Shown: piece by piece, positions 1 to 7,389 of the stretch
Position numbering within the stretch: the first letter of the stretch is position 1
How the letters are laid out: each line of letters begins with the position of its first letter
Assembly (NCBI GenBank): GCA_947632415.1
Contig: CANRPB010000013.1
Coordinates: 1-20,379, forward strand
Length of the DNA: 20,379 nucleotides
Direction of reading: 5' to 3'
Origin: an uncultured Bacilli bacterium
GTDB taxonomy: Bacteria; Bacillota_I; Bacilli_A; RF39; UBA660
Program-made: the position numbers and the translations under genes
The notes under the pieces: model-generated
Told to the model about the DNA's origin: nothing
Databases searched by the model: none
What the model saw: the letters and a program-made list of their open reading frames with translations, nothing else

Positions 1-537
1 AACTCCTATAAAGTAAATGATAAATATGATCATGGTTATATCCACTATCAAATATGTATTGAAAACTATAATATCTTTAATAATGACTTAATCATTACCG
101 AAGTTAATCTAGTCGATGTATCAAGCGGAAAATATGAAATAGAAACCAATGAATTTAAAAAATTTCATATTTGCTTGAATAATTTAAAAAGAACATGTTA
201 TAATGAATTAACAGAAGAGGAACAAAGATACTTAGAATTATTTATGACTGATGAAGTAAATAAATTAAAAAAGATAGCGGGAGAAAATGAGATTATGAAA
301 AAAGTAGTTAAAAGTCTTGAAAGTTTAAGTGGTGATAGTGAAATAATAAGTGCCTACGAAAAAGAAGAAATTGAAAAATACGCCTTCCAAGTAGCCTTAG
401 AAGAAAAAAAACAAGAAGGTGAAAAAGCAAAACAAGAAGAAATAGCTAAAAATTTACTCAAAAAAGGTATGTCCATTAACGATATATCAGAATGTACAGG
501 CTTAACCATTACAGAAATTAAAAACTTAAAGCATTAA
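1..537 (+). CDS. Rpn / PD-(D/E)XK nuclease-family protein, C-terminal part (5' end outside window)
   Basis: The reading frame is open from base 1, so the true start lies upstream and only the last 178 residues are seen. The visible part begins with a stretch that fits the end of the PD-(D/E)XK fold of the Rpn (recombination-promoting nuclease, 'putative transposase') family. A charged helical segment follows (about residues 80-150, Glu/Lys-rich). The last 30 residues (LLKKGMSINDISECTGLTITEIKNL) read as a small helix-turn-helix-like tail typical of these proteins. Family members are thought to cut DNA and promote RecA-independent recombination. The catalytic residues should lie upstream and cannot be checked. 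It is followed by a strong terminator and converges on sigF. A TTG at 175 could start a shorter protein, but the open frame continues before it. The family call is from overall resemblance. Confidence 0.7.
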   Translation, partial: NSYKVNDKYDHGYIHYQICIENYNIFNNDLIITEVNLVDVSSGKYEIETNEFKKFHICLNNLKRTCYNELTEEEQRYLELFMTDEVNKLKKIAGENEIMKKVVKSLESLSGDSEIISAYEKEEIEKYAFQVALEEKKQEGEKAKQEEIAKNLLKKGMSINDISECTGLTITEIKNLKH

Positions 538-554
538 TTAAAATTTTATCTAAT

Positions 555-581
555 AAACTGTTAATTTTTAACAGTTTTTTT
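555..581 (+). terminator. Rho-independent terminator of the Rpn-type gene
   Basis: A perfect 10-bp stem, AAACTGTTAA (555-564) with TTAACAGTTT (568-577), has a 3-base loop. It is followed by more T residues to 581. It lies 18 bases after the stop codon. Confidence 0.85.
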
Positions 582-682
582 AAGAAAGATTTTTAAAAGT
601 TTTATTAAATAAATATTTAAAATAAAATTTTAATACATAACCAATTACTCGATAATTATCAAAACATACAAAAACTCATAAA

Positions 683-705
683 AAAAGAGATTATAAAAAT
701 CCCTC
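683..705 (-). terminator. Rho-independent terminator after sigF
   Basis: On the minus strand AGGGATT pairs with AATCTCT (one G-U pair) and a run of seven T follows. It begins directly after the tandem TGA TGA stop of sigF. This also shows that TGA is a stop codon here, because readthrough would translate a terminator. Confidence 0.7.
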
Positions 706-706
706 A

Positions 707-1366
707 TCAACACATCAAACCATTCCGCAATTTTCCCAAAACCTTCTGTTCCTTTCTTGACACTTGAACCTGACTAATACCAAGCATTGAAGCAACCTCA
801 CTCTGCGTTAAATCCTGCATATATCTAGTATTTATAATTTCCTTCTCCTCAGGACTCAACTTCAAAAGTTCCTCCCTTAACGCCACAAGAGTATTCATAT
901 CCACTTTAGTTACATCAGGAATAACATCCAACAAAGTAACATCCCTACCCTCATCATTAATAGCGCTATCAAAACTCTTAATCGGATATCTAGAAATCAA
1001 AGCATCCGCAACAAGACACTCGTCAATCTCCAAATAAGATGCAATCTCACTAATACTAGGCTCACGCATCAACTTTTGAGTCAATAATACACAAGACTTC
1101 TCAATCATTGAATTCAAACGGGTAATATCACGACCTACCTTAATACCTCTATCCTTTTTAACATAACTATTAATCTCGCCAAAAATATAAGGATAAGCAT
1201 AAGTCGTAAACTTAGTATTAAAACTATCGTCATACTTTTTATAAGCATTAATAAGACCTATACAACCAACCTGAAATAAATCCTCCTTGTTACCATAAGG
1301 AAAAAAACCACAAATCTTATAAATCAAATTTGCGTTCTCTAAAATTAAATTTGTTAAATTGTCCAT
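707..1366 (-). CDS. sigF: Sporulation RNA polymerase sigma factor, sigma-F type
   Basis: A 219-residue sigma-70 family protein of the SigF/SigG/SigB group. Region 2 is clear (EDLFQVGCIGLINAYKKYD, then FTTYAYPYIFGEI). Region 3 lies in the middle, and region 4.2 is a helix-turn-helix with LTQSEVASMLGISQVQVSR, close to the end of Bacillus SigF. Sigma-F directs early forespore transcription. I chose the ATG at 1366 because AGGAGG lies just before it; a TTG at 1381 has no ribosome-binding site. The gene begins 7 bases after the stop of the SpoIIAA-like gene, and the AGGAGG overlaps that stop, so the two are probably translationally coupled. The usual middle gene, the anti-sigma kinase spoIIAB, is missing. 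A SigG assignment is possible but fits less well given the operon partner. Confidence 0.85.
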   Translation of the reverse strand: MDNLTNLILENANLIYKICGFFPYGNKEDLFQVGCIGLINAYKKYDDSFNTKFTTYAYPYIFGEINSYVKKDRGIKVGRDITRLNSMIEKSCVLLTQKLMREPSISEIASYLEIDECLVADALISRYPIKSFDSAINDEGRDVTLLDVIPDVTKVDMNTLVALREELLKLSPEEKEIINTRYMQDLTQSEVASMLGISQVQVSRKEQKVLGKLRNGLMC

Positions 1367-1373
1367 TATCCTC

Positions 1374-1718
1374 CTATTCAATTAAACTAAAAGCACTAAG
1401 TTCATCCGTAACATCAACCATATACTTAAATATCCTAGAACTCTTAAGTCTATCATGTATAACATCATTATTAACACAACATAACAAACTAACTCCCCTA
1501 TTCTTCTTACAAAGTTCATAATTATAAAACAACCTACTAACACCCTTAAGATCAATTTTTTCAAGACCACTAACATTAAAAACAACATTTCTAATACCAT
1601 TATCACGAATCAATGTCGTAACCTCATCATCCAACTTCTTTATATTCTTCTTTGTAAGAAAACCTCTTAATCTTATAAAAAGTACACCCTTTCTAAATTC
1701 AAAATTGATATCAAGCAT
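1374..1718 (-). CDS. spoIIAA: SpoIIAA-like STAS-domain protein with the phospho-serine site replaced
   Basis: 114 residues forming a single STAS domain, the normal length for the anti-sigma-F antagonist SpoIIAA. In Bacillus, SpoIIAA binds SpoIIAB and frees sigma-F, and SpoIIAB inactivates it by phosphorylating Ser58 in a D-S-S-G motif. Here the aligned motif is D56-L57-K58-G59, so the acceptor serine is a lysine. The rest of the alignment holds without gaps around it, for example the LEKIDLKGVSRLFYNYELC segment. The start ATG at 1718 follows GAGGTGA with 4 bases of spacing. The gene sits directly before sigF, as in spoIIA operons, but no spoIIAB lies between. It follows the sigK terminator closely, leaving little room for a promoter (bases 1719-1745). 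The family is clear; whether it still acts by partner switching is open. Confidence 0.75.
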   Translation of the reverse strand: MLDINFEFRKGVLFIRLRGFLTKKNIKKLDDEVTTLIRDNGIRNVVFNVSGLEKIDLKGVSRLFYNYELCKKNRGVSLLCCVNNDVIHDRLKSSRIFKYMVDVTDELSAFSLIE

Positions 1719-1745
1719 AAAATCACCTCAATATCAATTTACCAT

Positions 1746-1779
1746 AAAAAAAAAACTTTTGTTTAAAATCGACAAAAGT
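1746..1779 (-). terminator. Rho-independent terminator after sigK
   Basis: On the minus strand ACTTTTGT pairs perfectly with ACAAAAGT (8 bp, 9-base loop) and about nine T follow. It separates sigK from the SpoIIAA-like gene. Confidence 0.85.
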
Positions 1780-1793
1780 AGATAATATTAGAA

Positions 1794-2489
1794 CTAATTA
1801 TTATTCTTATTACGAATAAACTCACGAAGCATCTTCGTTAAAGCACGCTTCTCAATCCTTGAAACATAACTCCTAGAAATACCAAGCGACTTAGCAATCT
1901 CCTTTTGAGTAACCTCATCAGTATTATTAAGTCCATATCTTCTAATAATAATATCCTTCTCCCTATCATTTAAAACATTAAAATAATGCTTTAAATGAGC
2001 AATATTATTTTCTTTATGAATATTCATCGCATAATCAGGATCAGGAGTTTTTAAAATATCAAGCAAAGTAATCTCATTACCATCCTTATCAAAACCAATC
2101 GACTCATTAATACTAACATTTTTACTATTCTTCTTATTATTTCGATAATTCATTAAAATTTCATTCTCTATACAACGAGCACAATAAGTAGTAATTCTTG
2201 TACCATGCTTATAAGAAAAACTATCAATACCCTTTATCAAACCAATCGTCCCAATACTAATAAGATCATCAGTCTCACCTTTACTATCATACTTCTTAAC
2301 AATATGCGCAACTAACCTAAGATTATGCTCAATAAGCTTGTTTCTAGCACTCTTATCCCCCAAAAACATCTTTTTAACACACTCATCCTCATCCTCCTTA
2401 GAAAGAGGATCAGGAAAAACATTATTAGAATAAGCCGCACTAAAAATATAAAAATCTTTAAACAAATACTTAAGAATCTTCAAAAACAT
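1794..2489 (-). CDS. sigK: Sporulation sigma factor, pro-sigma-K
   Basis: 231 residues, very close to Bacillus SigK along its whole length: NNVFPDPLS, ARNKLIEHNLRLVAHIVKKY, DDLISIGTIGLIKGIDSF, ARCIENEILM, and the region 4 helix-turn-helix QKEIAKSLGISRSYVSRIEK. Sigma-K drives late mother-cell transcription (coat, cortex). It is made as an inactive membrane-bound precursor and cleaved by SpoIVFB. The first 19 residues here (MFLKILKYLFKDFYIFSAA) form a hydrophobic pro-sequence ending at the Bacillus cleavage position. I chose the ATG at 2489 because GGTGAT precedes it and it gives a pro-sequence of normal length; a longer frame to 2549 has no Bacillus counterpart. The gene is continuous, with no skin-type insertion. 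It lies behind the ileS terminator and ends in its own terminator. Confidence 0.93.
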   Translation of the reverse strand: MFLKILKYLFKDFYIFSAAYSNNVFPDPLSKEDEDECVKKMFLGDKSARNKLIEHNLRLVAHIVKKYDSKGETDDLISIGTIGLIKGIDSFSYKHGTRITTYCARCIENEILMNYRNNKKNSKNVSINESIGFDKDGNEITLLDILKTPDPDYAMNIHKENNIAHLKHYFNVLNDREKDIIIRRYGLNNTDEVTQKEIAKSLGISRSYVSRIEKRALTKMLREFIRNKNNN

Positions 2490-2503
2490 AACATCACCAG
2501 TAA

Positions 2504-2532
2504 AATATATGAAAAAAAACAAACAAAATTGC
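2504..2532 (-). promoter_or_regulatory. Candidate sigma-E-type promoter of sigK
   Basis: On the minus strand GCAATTT (2526-2532), 14 bases, then CATATATT (2504-2511). This resembles the Bacillus sigma-E pattern (kmATATT, N14, CATACAHT): 7 of 8 in the -10 and 5 of 7 in the -35. Bacillus sigK is transcribed by sigma-E with SpoIIID. The start point would fall about 8-10 bases before the ATG, which is very short. It is a pattern match only. Confidence 0.4.
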
Positions 2533-2534
2533 AC

Positions 2535-2558
2535 AAAAAAAGGAAACAACTAGTTTCC
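2535..2558 (-). terminator. Rho-independent terminator of ileS
   Basis: On the minus strand GGAAAC and GTTTCC form a 6-bp stem around a 5-base loop that contains the ileS stop codon TAG. Seven T follow. Confidence 0.8.
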
Positions 2559-5500
2559 AATTTTTTCAGTCTTAATCTTAACCTTTTCACCATTCATATC
2601 ATACTCATCAGTAATATCAGTACTCTTTATTAAATTAATAGCCAAAGTCTCATTCTTAATATAATCACTATACTTATCAATCATTTTATCAATCATATCA
2701 CTTCCATCATAATAGACATTAATACGATCCGTAATTACATAATCATTATCCTTTCTAAGACTTTGAACCTTTCGCACTATTTCACGAGCCAAACCTTCCA
2801 AAATCAAATCTTCAGTTAACTCAGTATTTAATATTACAAAGACATGACCATTATTACTAGAACAATATCCTTCCTTAACACTAACCGTTATCAAAACCAT
2901 AGAAGGTGTAATCTCTAAATCCTCACCCATAAACTGAACCTTAATACTATCACTTTTCAAAGTCTCAATCTGCTCAACACTCAAAGTATCAAGTAACTTA
3001 GCAAAATCATTAACACGACTACCAAACAATTTTCCAACTTCTCTAAAATTAGGCTTAATAATATAATTCATATACTCCGTCATATTATCAATATAAACCA
3101 AATTCTTAACATTCAACTCTTCCTTTATAACAGACTCAAACTCATAAATCTTATCACTAACACTACTATCGAGCAAAACCTCACTAATTGGTTGTCTAAC
3201 CTTTATTTTAGCATCCTCTCTAGCAAACCTTCCAAGCGAACAAATATCACGAACTAAATCCATCTTCTCCTCTAATTCCTCATTTATCAAGCTAGAATCA
3301 AATAAAGGATAATCAGCCAAATGAACAGACACCTCACCAGTTAAATCTCTATATATTTCCTCCGTAATAAAAGGCGTAATTGGTGCACACAACTTACACA
3401 ACGTAACTAAAACCTCATAAGTAGTCAAATAAACAGCCTTCTTAGAATTAGTCAACTCACTCTCCCAAAACCTTCTTCGATTACTTCTAATATACCAATT
3501 AGATAAATCATCATTAATAAAAGGAATAATAAACCTCGTTGCCTTATTAAGATCATACTCTTCAAAAGCATCAGTAACATTCTTAACCAACTTATTCAAC
3601 TTAGAAATCAACCATCTATCGATATCCTCCCTATCACAAACAGGAATATCATAACCCCTTGGATCAACATCATCACAATTAGCATACATCTCAAAAAACG
3701 AATAAGTATTCTTAAACGTACTAATATACTTCGAATAAACTTCCTTCAAACCATCAATATCAAACTTAATTGGCGTCCAAACAGGAGAAACAGATGGCAA
3801 ATAAAATCTAATCGTATCAGCACCATACTCATCAATAATACCAAAAGGCTCAATCGCATTACCCCTACTCTTATGCATCTTATGACCATATTTATCAAGT
3901 AAAAGATCATTTACCAAAACATTCCTATACGACGACGTACCCATGACAAAAGTAGAAATAACAAGCAACGTATAAAACCAACCACGCGTTTGATCAACAC
4001 CCTCAGCAATAAAATCAGCAGGAAATTGACTCTCAAACAACTCCTTATTTTCAAACGGATAATGATACTGAGCAAAAGGCATTGCCCCACTATCAAACCA
4101 ACAATCAAGAACATCACTAACTCTACTCATAGAACTACCACACTTAGAACACTTAATATGAACATCATCAATATAAGGTCTATGTAACTCTATTGAAACA
4201 TCGATATCTTCAATCGCCTTACTTACCAACTCTTCCCTTGAACCAATTACCTCCGTATGTCCACACTTACAAGTCCAAATTGGTAAAGGACAACCCCAAT
4301 AACGATTCCTTGAAATACCCCAGTCAACCATATTTTCAAGCCAATTATTAAATCTTTTTTCACCTACATAAGAAGGATACCAATTAATATTACTATTAGC
4401 CTCAATTATCTTATCCTTATAAGCAGTCGTCTTTATATACCAACTAGGCTTAGAATAATAAATAAGCGGTGTCTTACATCTCCAACAATGTGGATAATTA
4501 TGAAGCATTTTTTGCTTCTTAAACAATTTATCCTCATCCTTCAAATACTTAATAATATCAACCTCAAGCTCGGGATCAACAACAAGTCTACCCTTCCAAG
4601 GACCATCACTATACTTGCCATCCTCTAAAACAGGATTCAAAACAGGCAAATCATACCTTAAACCAACCTCATAGTCATCCTGACCAAAAGCAGGAGCAAT
4701 ATGAACAATACCCGTACCATCATCCATCGTAACATAATCCGCACACGTTACAAAAAACGCTTTCTTCTCCGTTTTTAAAAAAGGCATTAACTGTTCATAC
4801 TCTACATACTCCAAATCCTTTCCTACATACTCCTCCAAAACAGTATAATCATCACCCAATACCTTTGAAGCAAGTTGAGACGCCAAAATAAACTTATAAC
4901 CCTTACTTTCAACCTTAACATATTTATCACTAGGATTAACACATAACGCCACATTCGCAATCAAAGTCCAAGGCGTTGTCGTCCAAGCCAAAAAATATGC
5001 ATCATCATTCTTCAACTTAAAAGGAACAATTACCGTATTAACCGAAATCTCTTTATACTCCTGAGCCACCTCATGCGAAGACAAACTAGTTCCACATCTA
5101 GGACAATAAGGCGTAATCTTATAACCATTATATAATAATCCCTCATCAAAATATTTCTTCAAAATCCACCATTCAGTCTCAATATAATTATTATCATAAG
5201 TTATATAAGGATTCTTAGTATCAATAAACTGTCCCATCTTATCAGTTAAATCCTTAAATGCCGACTCATTTTCCCAAACACTTTCACGACACTTTTCATT
5301 AAACTCCTTTATTCCATAATTCTCAATATCCTTTTTACCACTAAAACCTAATTGCTTCTCAACTTGTACCTCTACAGGCAAACCATGCGTATCCCAACCA
5401 ACTTTTCGTAAAACTCTATATCCCTTCATCGTCTTATACTTACAAAAAGTATCCTTTAACTCCTTAGCCACCATATGATGAACACCCGGTTTACCATTAG

Positions 5501-5648
5501 CAGTAGCAGGTCCATCATAAAAAACAAAATTCTCACAATTTTTCCTATTCTCAATAGTTTTACTCAAAATATCAATACTTTTCCAATAAGATGATATCTC
5601 TTGCTCAACCTCATTAATATTCTTTTTACTTAATTCATTAAATTTCAT
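2550..5648 (-). CDS. ileS: Isoleucyl-tRNA synthetase, type 2, with GVHH signature
   Basis: 1032 residues; charges tRNA-Ile with isoleucine in the cytosol. The class I catalytic start is FYDGPATANGKPGVHHM (about residues 43-59), where the usual HIGH is G55-V-H-H58. The second signature is KMHKS (590-594) instead of KMSKS. The editing/CP1 region carries metal-binding-like Cys pairs (YCPRCG, HCWRCK, CKCG, CSKCG). The anticodon-binding domain follows (DRWLISKLN onward). There is no C-terminal zinc finger of the type 1 enzyme, so length and layout fit the eukaryote-like type 2 (IleRS2). The ATG at 5648 follows GGAGG by 6 bases and overlaps the exchanger stop as ATGA, so the two are coupled. A T-box with an AUC specifier lies upstream of the exchanger. 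The position near divIVA is the normal housekeeping place for ileS in Bacilli. Confidence 0.96.
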   Translation of the reverse strand: MKFNELSKKNINEVEQEISSYWKSIDILSKTIENRKNCENFVFYDGPATANGKPGVHHMVAKELKDTFCKYKTMKGYRVLRKVGWDTHGLPVEVQVEKQLGFSGKKDIENYGIKEFNEKCRESVWENESAFKDLTDKMGQFIDTKNPYITYDNNYIETEWWILKKYFDEGLLYNGYKITPYCPRCGTSLSSHEVAQEYKEISVNTVIVPFKLKNDDAYFLAWTTTPWTLIANVALCVNPSDKYVKVESKGYKFILASQLASKVLGDDYTVLEEYVGKDLEYVEYEQLMPFLKTEKKAFFVTCADYVTMDDGTGIVHIAPAFGQDDYEVGLRYDLPVLNPVLEDGKYSDGPWKGRLVVDPELEVDIIKYLKDEDKLFKKQKMLHNYPHCWRCKTPLIYYSKPSWYIKTTAYKDKIIEANSNINWYPSYVGEKRFNNWLENMVDWGISRNRYWGCPLPIWTCKCGHTEVIGSREELVSKAIEDIDVSIELHRPYIDDVHIKCSKCGSSMSRVSDVLDCWFDSGAMPFAQYHYPFENKELFESQFPADFIAEGVDQTRGWFYTLLVISTFVMGTSSYRNVLVNDLLLDKYGHKMHKSRGNAIEPFGIIDEYGADTIRFYLPSVSPVWTPIKFDIDGLKEVYSKYISTFKNTYSFFEMYANCDDVDPRGYDIPVCDREDIDRWLISKLNKLVKNVTDAFEEYDLNKATRFIIPFINDDLSNWYIRSNRRRFWESELTNSKKAVYLTTYEVLVTLCKLCAPITPFITEEIYRDLTGEVSVHLADYPLFDSSLINEELEEKMDLVRDICSLGRFAREDAKIKVRQPISEVLLDSSVSDKIYEFESVIKEELNVKNLVYIDNMTEYMNYIIKPNFREVGKLFGSRVNDFAKLLDTLSVEQIETLKSDSIKVQFMGEDLEITPSMVLITVSVKEGYCSSNNGHVFVILNTELTEDLILEGLAREIVRKVQSLRKDNDYVITDRINVYYDGSDMIDKMIDKYSDYIKNETLAINLIKSTDITDEYDMNGEKVKIKTEKIGN

Positions 5649-6607
5649 AAGTTTCCTCCTCCAATTATTACATATGAATAATATAAAACAAAAATTAAAA
5701 CCATTACTATTCCACCATACTTATTAATGCGATACCTCTTAAAAGAAAACAAGAAAAGTAACAAAGCCGCCAAAAGCATAACCATCAAATCAATCATACT
5801 AAAGCCAACTGCCTTAATACTACCAAACAAAGCAACAGGAACACCTAAAACAATTCCAATATTAAATATATTACTACCAACAATATTACCAACTAAAATC
5901 TCCTGTTCACCCTTATTTATAGAAACAATCGAAGTAACAAGCTCCGGCAAAGAAGTACCAAAAGCAACTACCGTTAAAGCAATCATTCTCTGACTAACAC
6001 CCAACAAAAAAGCAATTCGACTGGCGCTGTCAACAACCACATTACTACCAATCACAATACAAACAATTCCCAAAACAGTAAAAGCAATCGACTTCATAAT
6101 TCCAAACTTTGCCATCTCTGAAGCATCACTATCATGCTTATTTCTAATAATAGAAATCAAATAATAAACAAATACCGCAAAAAACAACAAAATAACAAAA
6201 CCATCATTACGACTAACCTCATTAACCGCACCAACAAACAAATCATCCTTGACCAGAAAAAACAACAACGTACTAATCAAAATAACAATAGGTATCTCCT
6301 TCCTAACCGTATTACTCTTAACAACAATCGGTTTAATCAAAGAACAAATACCAATTATAAGCAAAATATTTAAAATATTACTACCAATAACATTACCCAA
6401 AACCATATCCGAATTACCAGATAAAATCGATTTACAAGAAACAGCAAACTCAGGAGCACTAGTTCCAAACGCAACAATCGTGAGACCAATTAACATCTTA
6501 GACAATCTACAATTTAAAGCAATAGAAGAAGCACCATCAACAAAAACATCAGCCCCCTTAATAAGAACAACAAAACCAATCACAAGCAAAACTATTTGAA
6601 CAATCAC
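5645..6607 (-). CDS. Na+/Ca2+ exchanger-type cation antiporter (CaCA family, YrbG-like)
   Basis: 320 residues of mostly membrane segments, about ten, in the two-fold inverted repeat of the CaCA family. Repeat 1 carries VAFGTSAPEF and GNVIGSNILN; repeat 2 carries VAFGTSLPEL and GNIVGSNIFN. These are the alpha-repeat ion-binding motifs. The protein probably exchanges Na+ (or K+/H+) for Ca2+ across the plasma membrane; the exact ion is not readable. I chose GTG at 6607 because a perfect GGAGGTG (6613-6619) lies 5 bases before it. The ATG at 6640 lies inside the T-box terminator hairpin and lacks a site. The stop overlaps the ileS start (ATGA). Its placement between the ileS T-box and ileS means both should be induced when tRNA-Ile is uncharged, which is unusual for an ion exchanger. 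Confidence 0.88.
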   Translation of the reverse strand: MIVQIVLLVIGFVVLIKGADVFVDGASSIALNCRLSKMLIGLTIVAFGTSAPEFAVSCKSILSGNSDMVLGNVIGSNILNILLIIGICSLIKPIVVKSNTVRKEIPIVILISTLLFFLVKDDLFVGAVNEVSRNDGFVILLFFAVFVYYLISIIRNKHDSDASEMAKFGIMKSIAFTVLGIVCIVIGSNVVVDSASRIAFLLGVSQRMIALTVVAFGTSLPELVTSIVSINKGEQEILVGNIVGSNIFNIGIVLGVPVALFGSIKAVGFSMIDLMVMLLAALLLFLFSFKRYRINKYGGIVMVLIFVLYYSYVIIGGGNL

Positions 6608-6619
6608 TATTTCACCTCC

Positions 6620-6822
6620 AAAAAAAAACGCCCTAGACATAAGGACGTCAAAAACGTGGTACCACCTTAATTCGTAGTAAAACTACCTCAAAAACTATAA
6701 CGCGTAACCGTTTTAACCTATTAGATTAAACACATCAAGAGTGATCTATATATTACCATCATATTAGTTTTCACCAAACACTAACTCTCTACAAATCAAA
6801 CAATATACCGTCTCCATCATAT
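6620..6822 (-). promoter_or_regulatory. T-box riboswitch, isoleucine specifier (AUC)
   Basis: On the minus strand the leader has the stem I elements AGAGAGTTAG and TTGGTGAAAACTAA. A probable specifier ATC lies at 6743-6745 (TAGATCACTC context). The T-box core AATTAAGGTGGTACCACG lies at 6655-6672. The antiterminator would pair AAGG with CCTT and ACG with CGT around the TGGT bulge. The terminator reuses the same bases: ACGTCC (6643-6648) pairs with GGGCGT (6628-6633), then a T run reaches 6620. Uncharged tRNA-Ile should allow readthrough into the exchanger and ileS. It begins immediately after the divIVA stop and I see no clear promoter of its own. It may be transcribed through divIVA or from a promoter inside its coding region. 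Confidence 0.92.
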
Positions 6823-6825
6823 GCT

Positions 6826-7296
6826 TTAAAAATCAACCTTATCTATATCACTAATAACTTCCAATTCACTTTCAACAAGCGCCTTTATTTTACTTTTATA
6901 TACAGCAATACTCTTCTTCAAATTATCCGCTTCCATATTAATATTAGAAGCCCTAATCAAAGCATCATTCAAAATTCTACTAGCATTATTCTTAGCATCA
7001 GCAATAATAACCTCACGCTCTTTCAAAGCATTATTTCTAATATTTTCACCAGTATTCCTAACCATTGCCATAGAACTATTCAAAGTATTCTCAATCTGCT
7101 TATAATAATTAATTTGATTTTTCAAATTAAGATTTTCCTGTTGTAGTCTCCTAACCTCAATGTCATAATTATAAAGTTGCTTATCCTTAAGACTATTATC
7201 ACTTTCAATATCAGCAAGTCTAGACATAACCTCATTTAAATACTTCATAACATCATTAGGTTCATAACTACGAAGTGTCTCTATATTTTTAACCAT
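6826..7296 (-). CDS. divIVA: DivIVA-family cell division / polarity protein, shortened N terminus
   Basis: 156 residues. DivIVA binds curved membrane at poles and septa and positions division and, in spore formers, chromosome anchoring proteins. The start MVKNIETLRSYEPNDVMKYLNEV aligns with the FRGYDEDEVNEFL part of the DivIVA N-terminal domain. Two long coiled-coil stretches follow (about 25-70 and 75-140), including a segment close to Bacillus DivIVA (IENTLNSSMAMV; KNNASRILNDAL). I chose ATG at 7296, which follows AGGTGG; an upstream in-frame ATG at 7347 gives an unlikely leader and lies in the -35 box. About ten usual N-terminal residues are absent and the membrane-inserting Phe17 position is Leu, while the next Arg is kept. 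The location between sepF and ileS supports the call. It has its own promoter. Confidence 0.85.
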   Translation of the reverse strand: MVKNIETLRSYEPNDVMKYLNEVMSRLADIESDNSLKDKQLYNYDIEVRRLQQENLNLKNQINYYKQIENTLNSSMAMVRNTGENIRNNALKEREVIIADAKNNASRILNDALIRASNINMEADNLKKSIAVYKSKIKALVESELEVISDIDKVDF

Positions 7297-7318
7297 ACCC
7301 CCACCTCGAATAAAAAAT

Positions 7319-7347
7319 ATTCTAACACATAAAAAATCATATTTCAA
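7319..7347 (-). promoter_or_regulatory. Sigma-A-type promoter of divIVA
   Basis: On the minus strand TTGAAA (7342-7347), exactly 17 bases, then TAGAAT (7319-7324). It lies after the pseudopilin stop and about 20 bases before the divIVA start, so divIVA can be transcribed without the pseudopilin gene. Confidence 0.7.
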
Positions 7348-7389
7348 TAAAAATCAAACAAAACTTATAACTTATAATAAAATCACCAA

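Noticed and set aside
1..537. Insertion sequence or transposon
   Set aside because: The Rpn-type gene is often called a transposase, but no terminal inverted repeats or target duplication are visible, and its 5' part is outside the window.
707..709. TGA read as tryptophan (Mollicutes code)
   Set aside because: sigF ends in tandem TGA directly before a terminator, the exchanger ends in TGA overlapping the ileS start, and the proteins use TGG for Trp.
1794..2489. Interrupted sigK (skin-type element)
   Set aside because: The gene is continuous from pro-sequence to C terminus with no recombinase gene nearby.
5727..6599. Plus-strand frames opposite the exchanger and ileS as genes
   Set aside because: They have low-complexity Asn/Ile/Lys/Thr composition from the strand bias, no ribosome-binding sites, and lie opposite well-conserved proteins.
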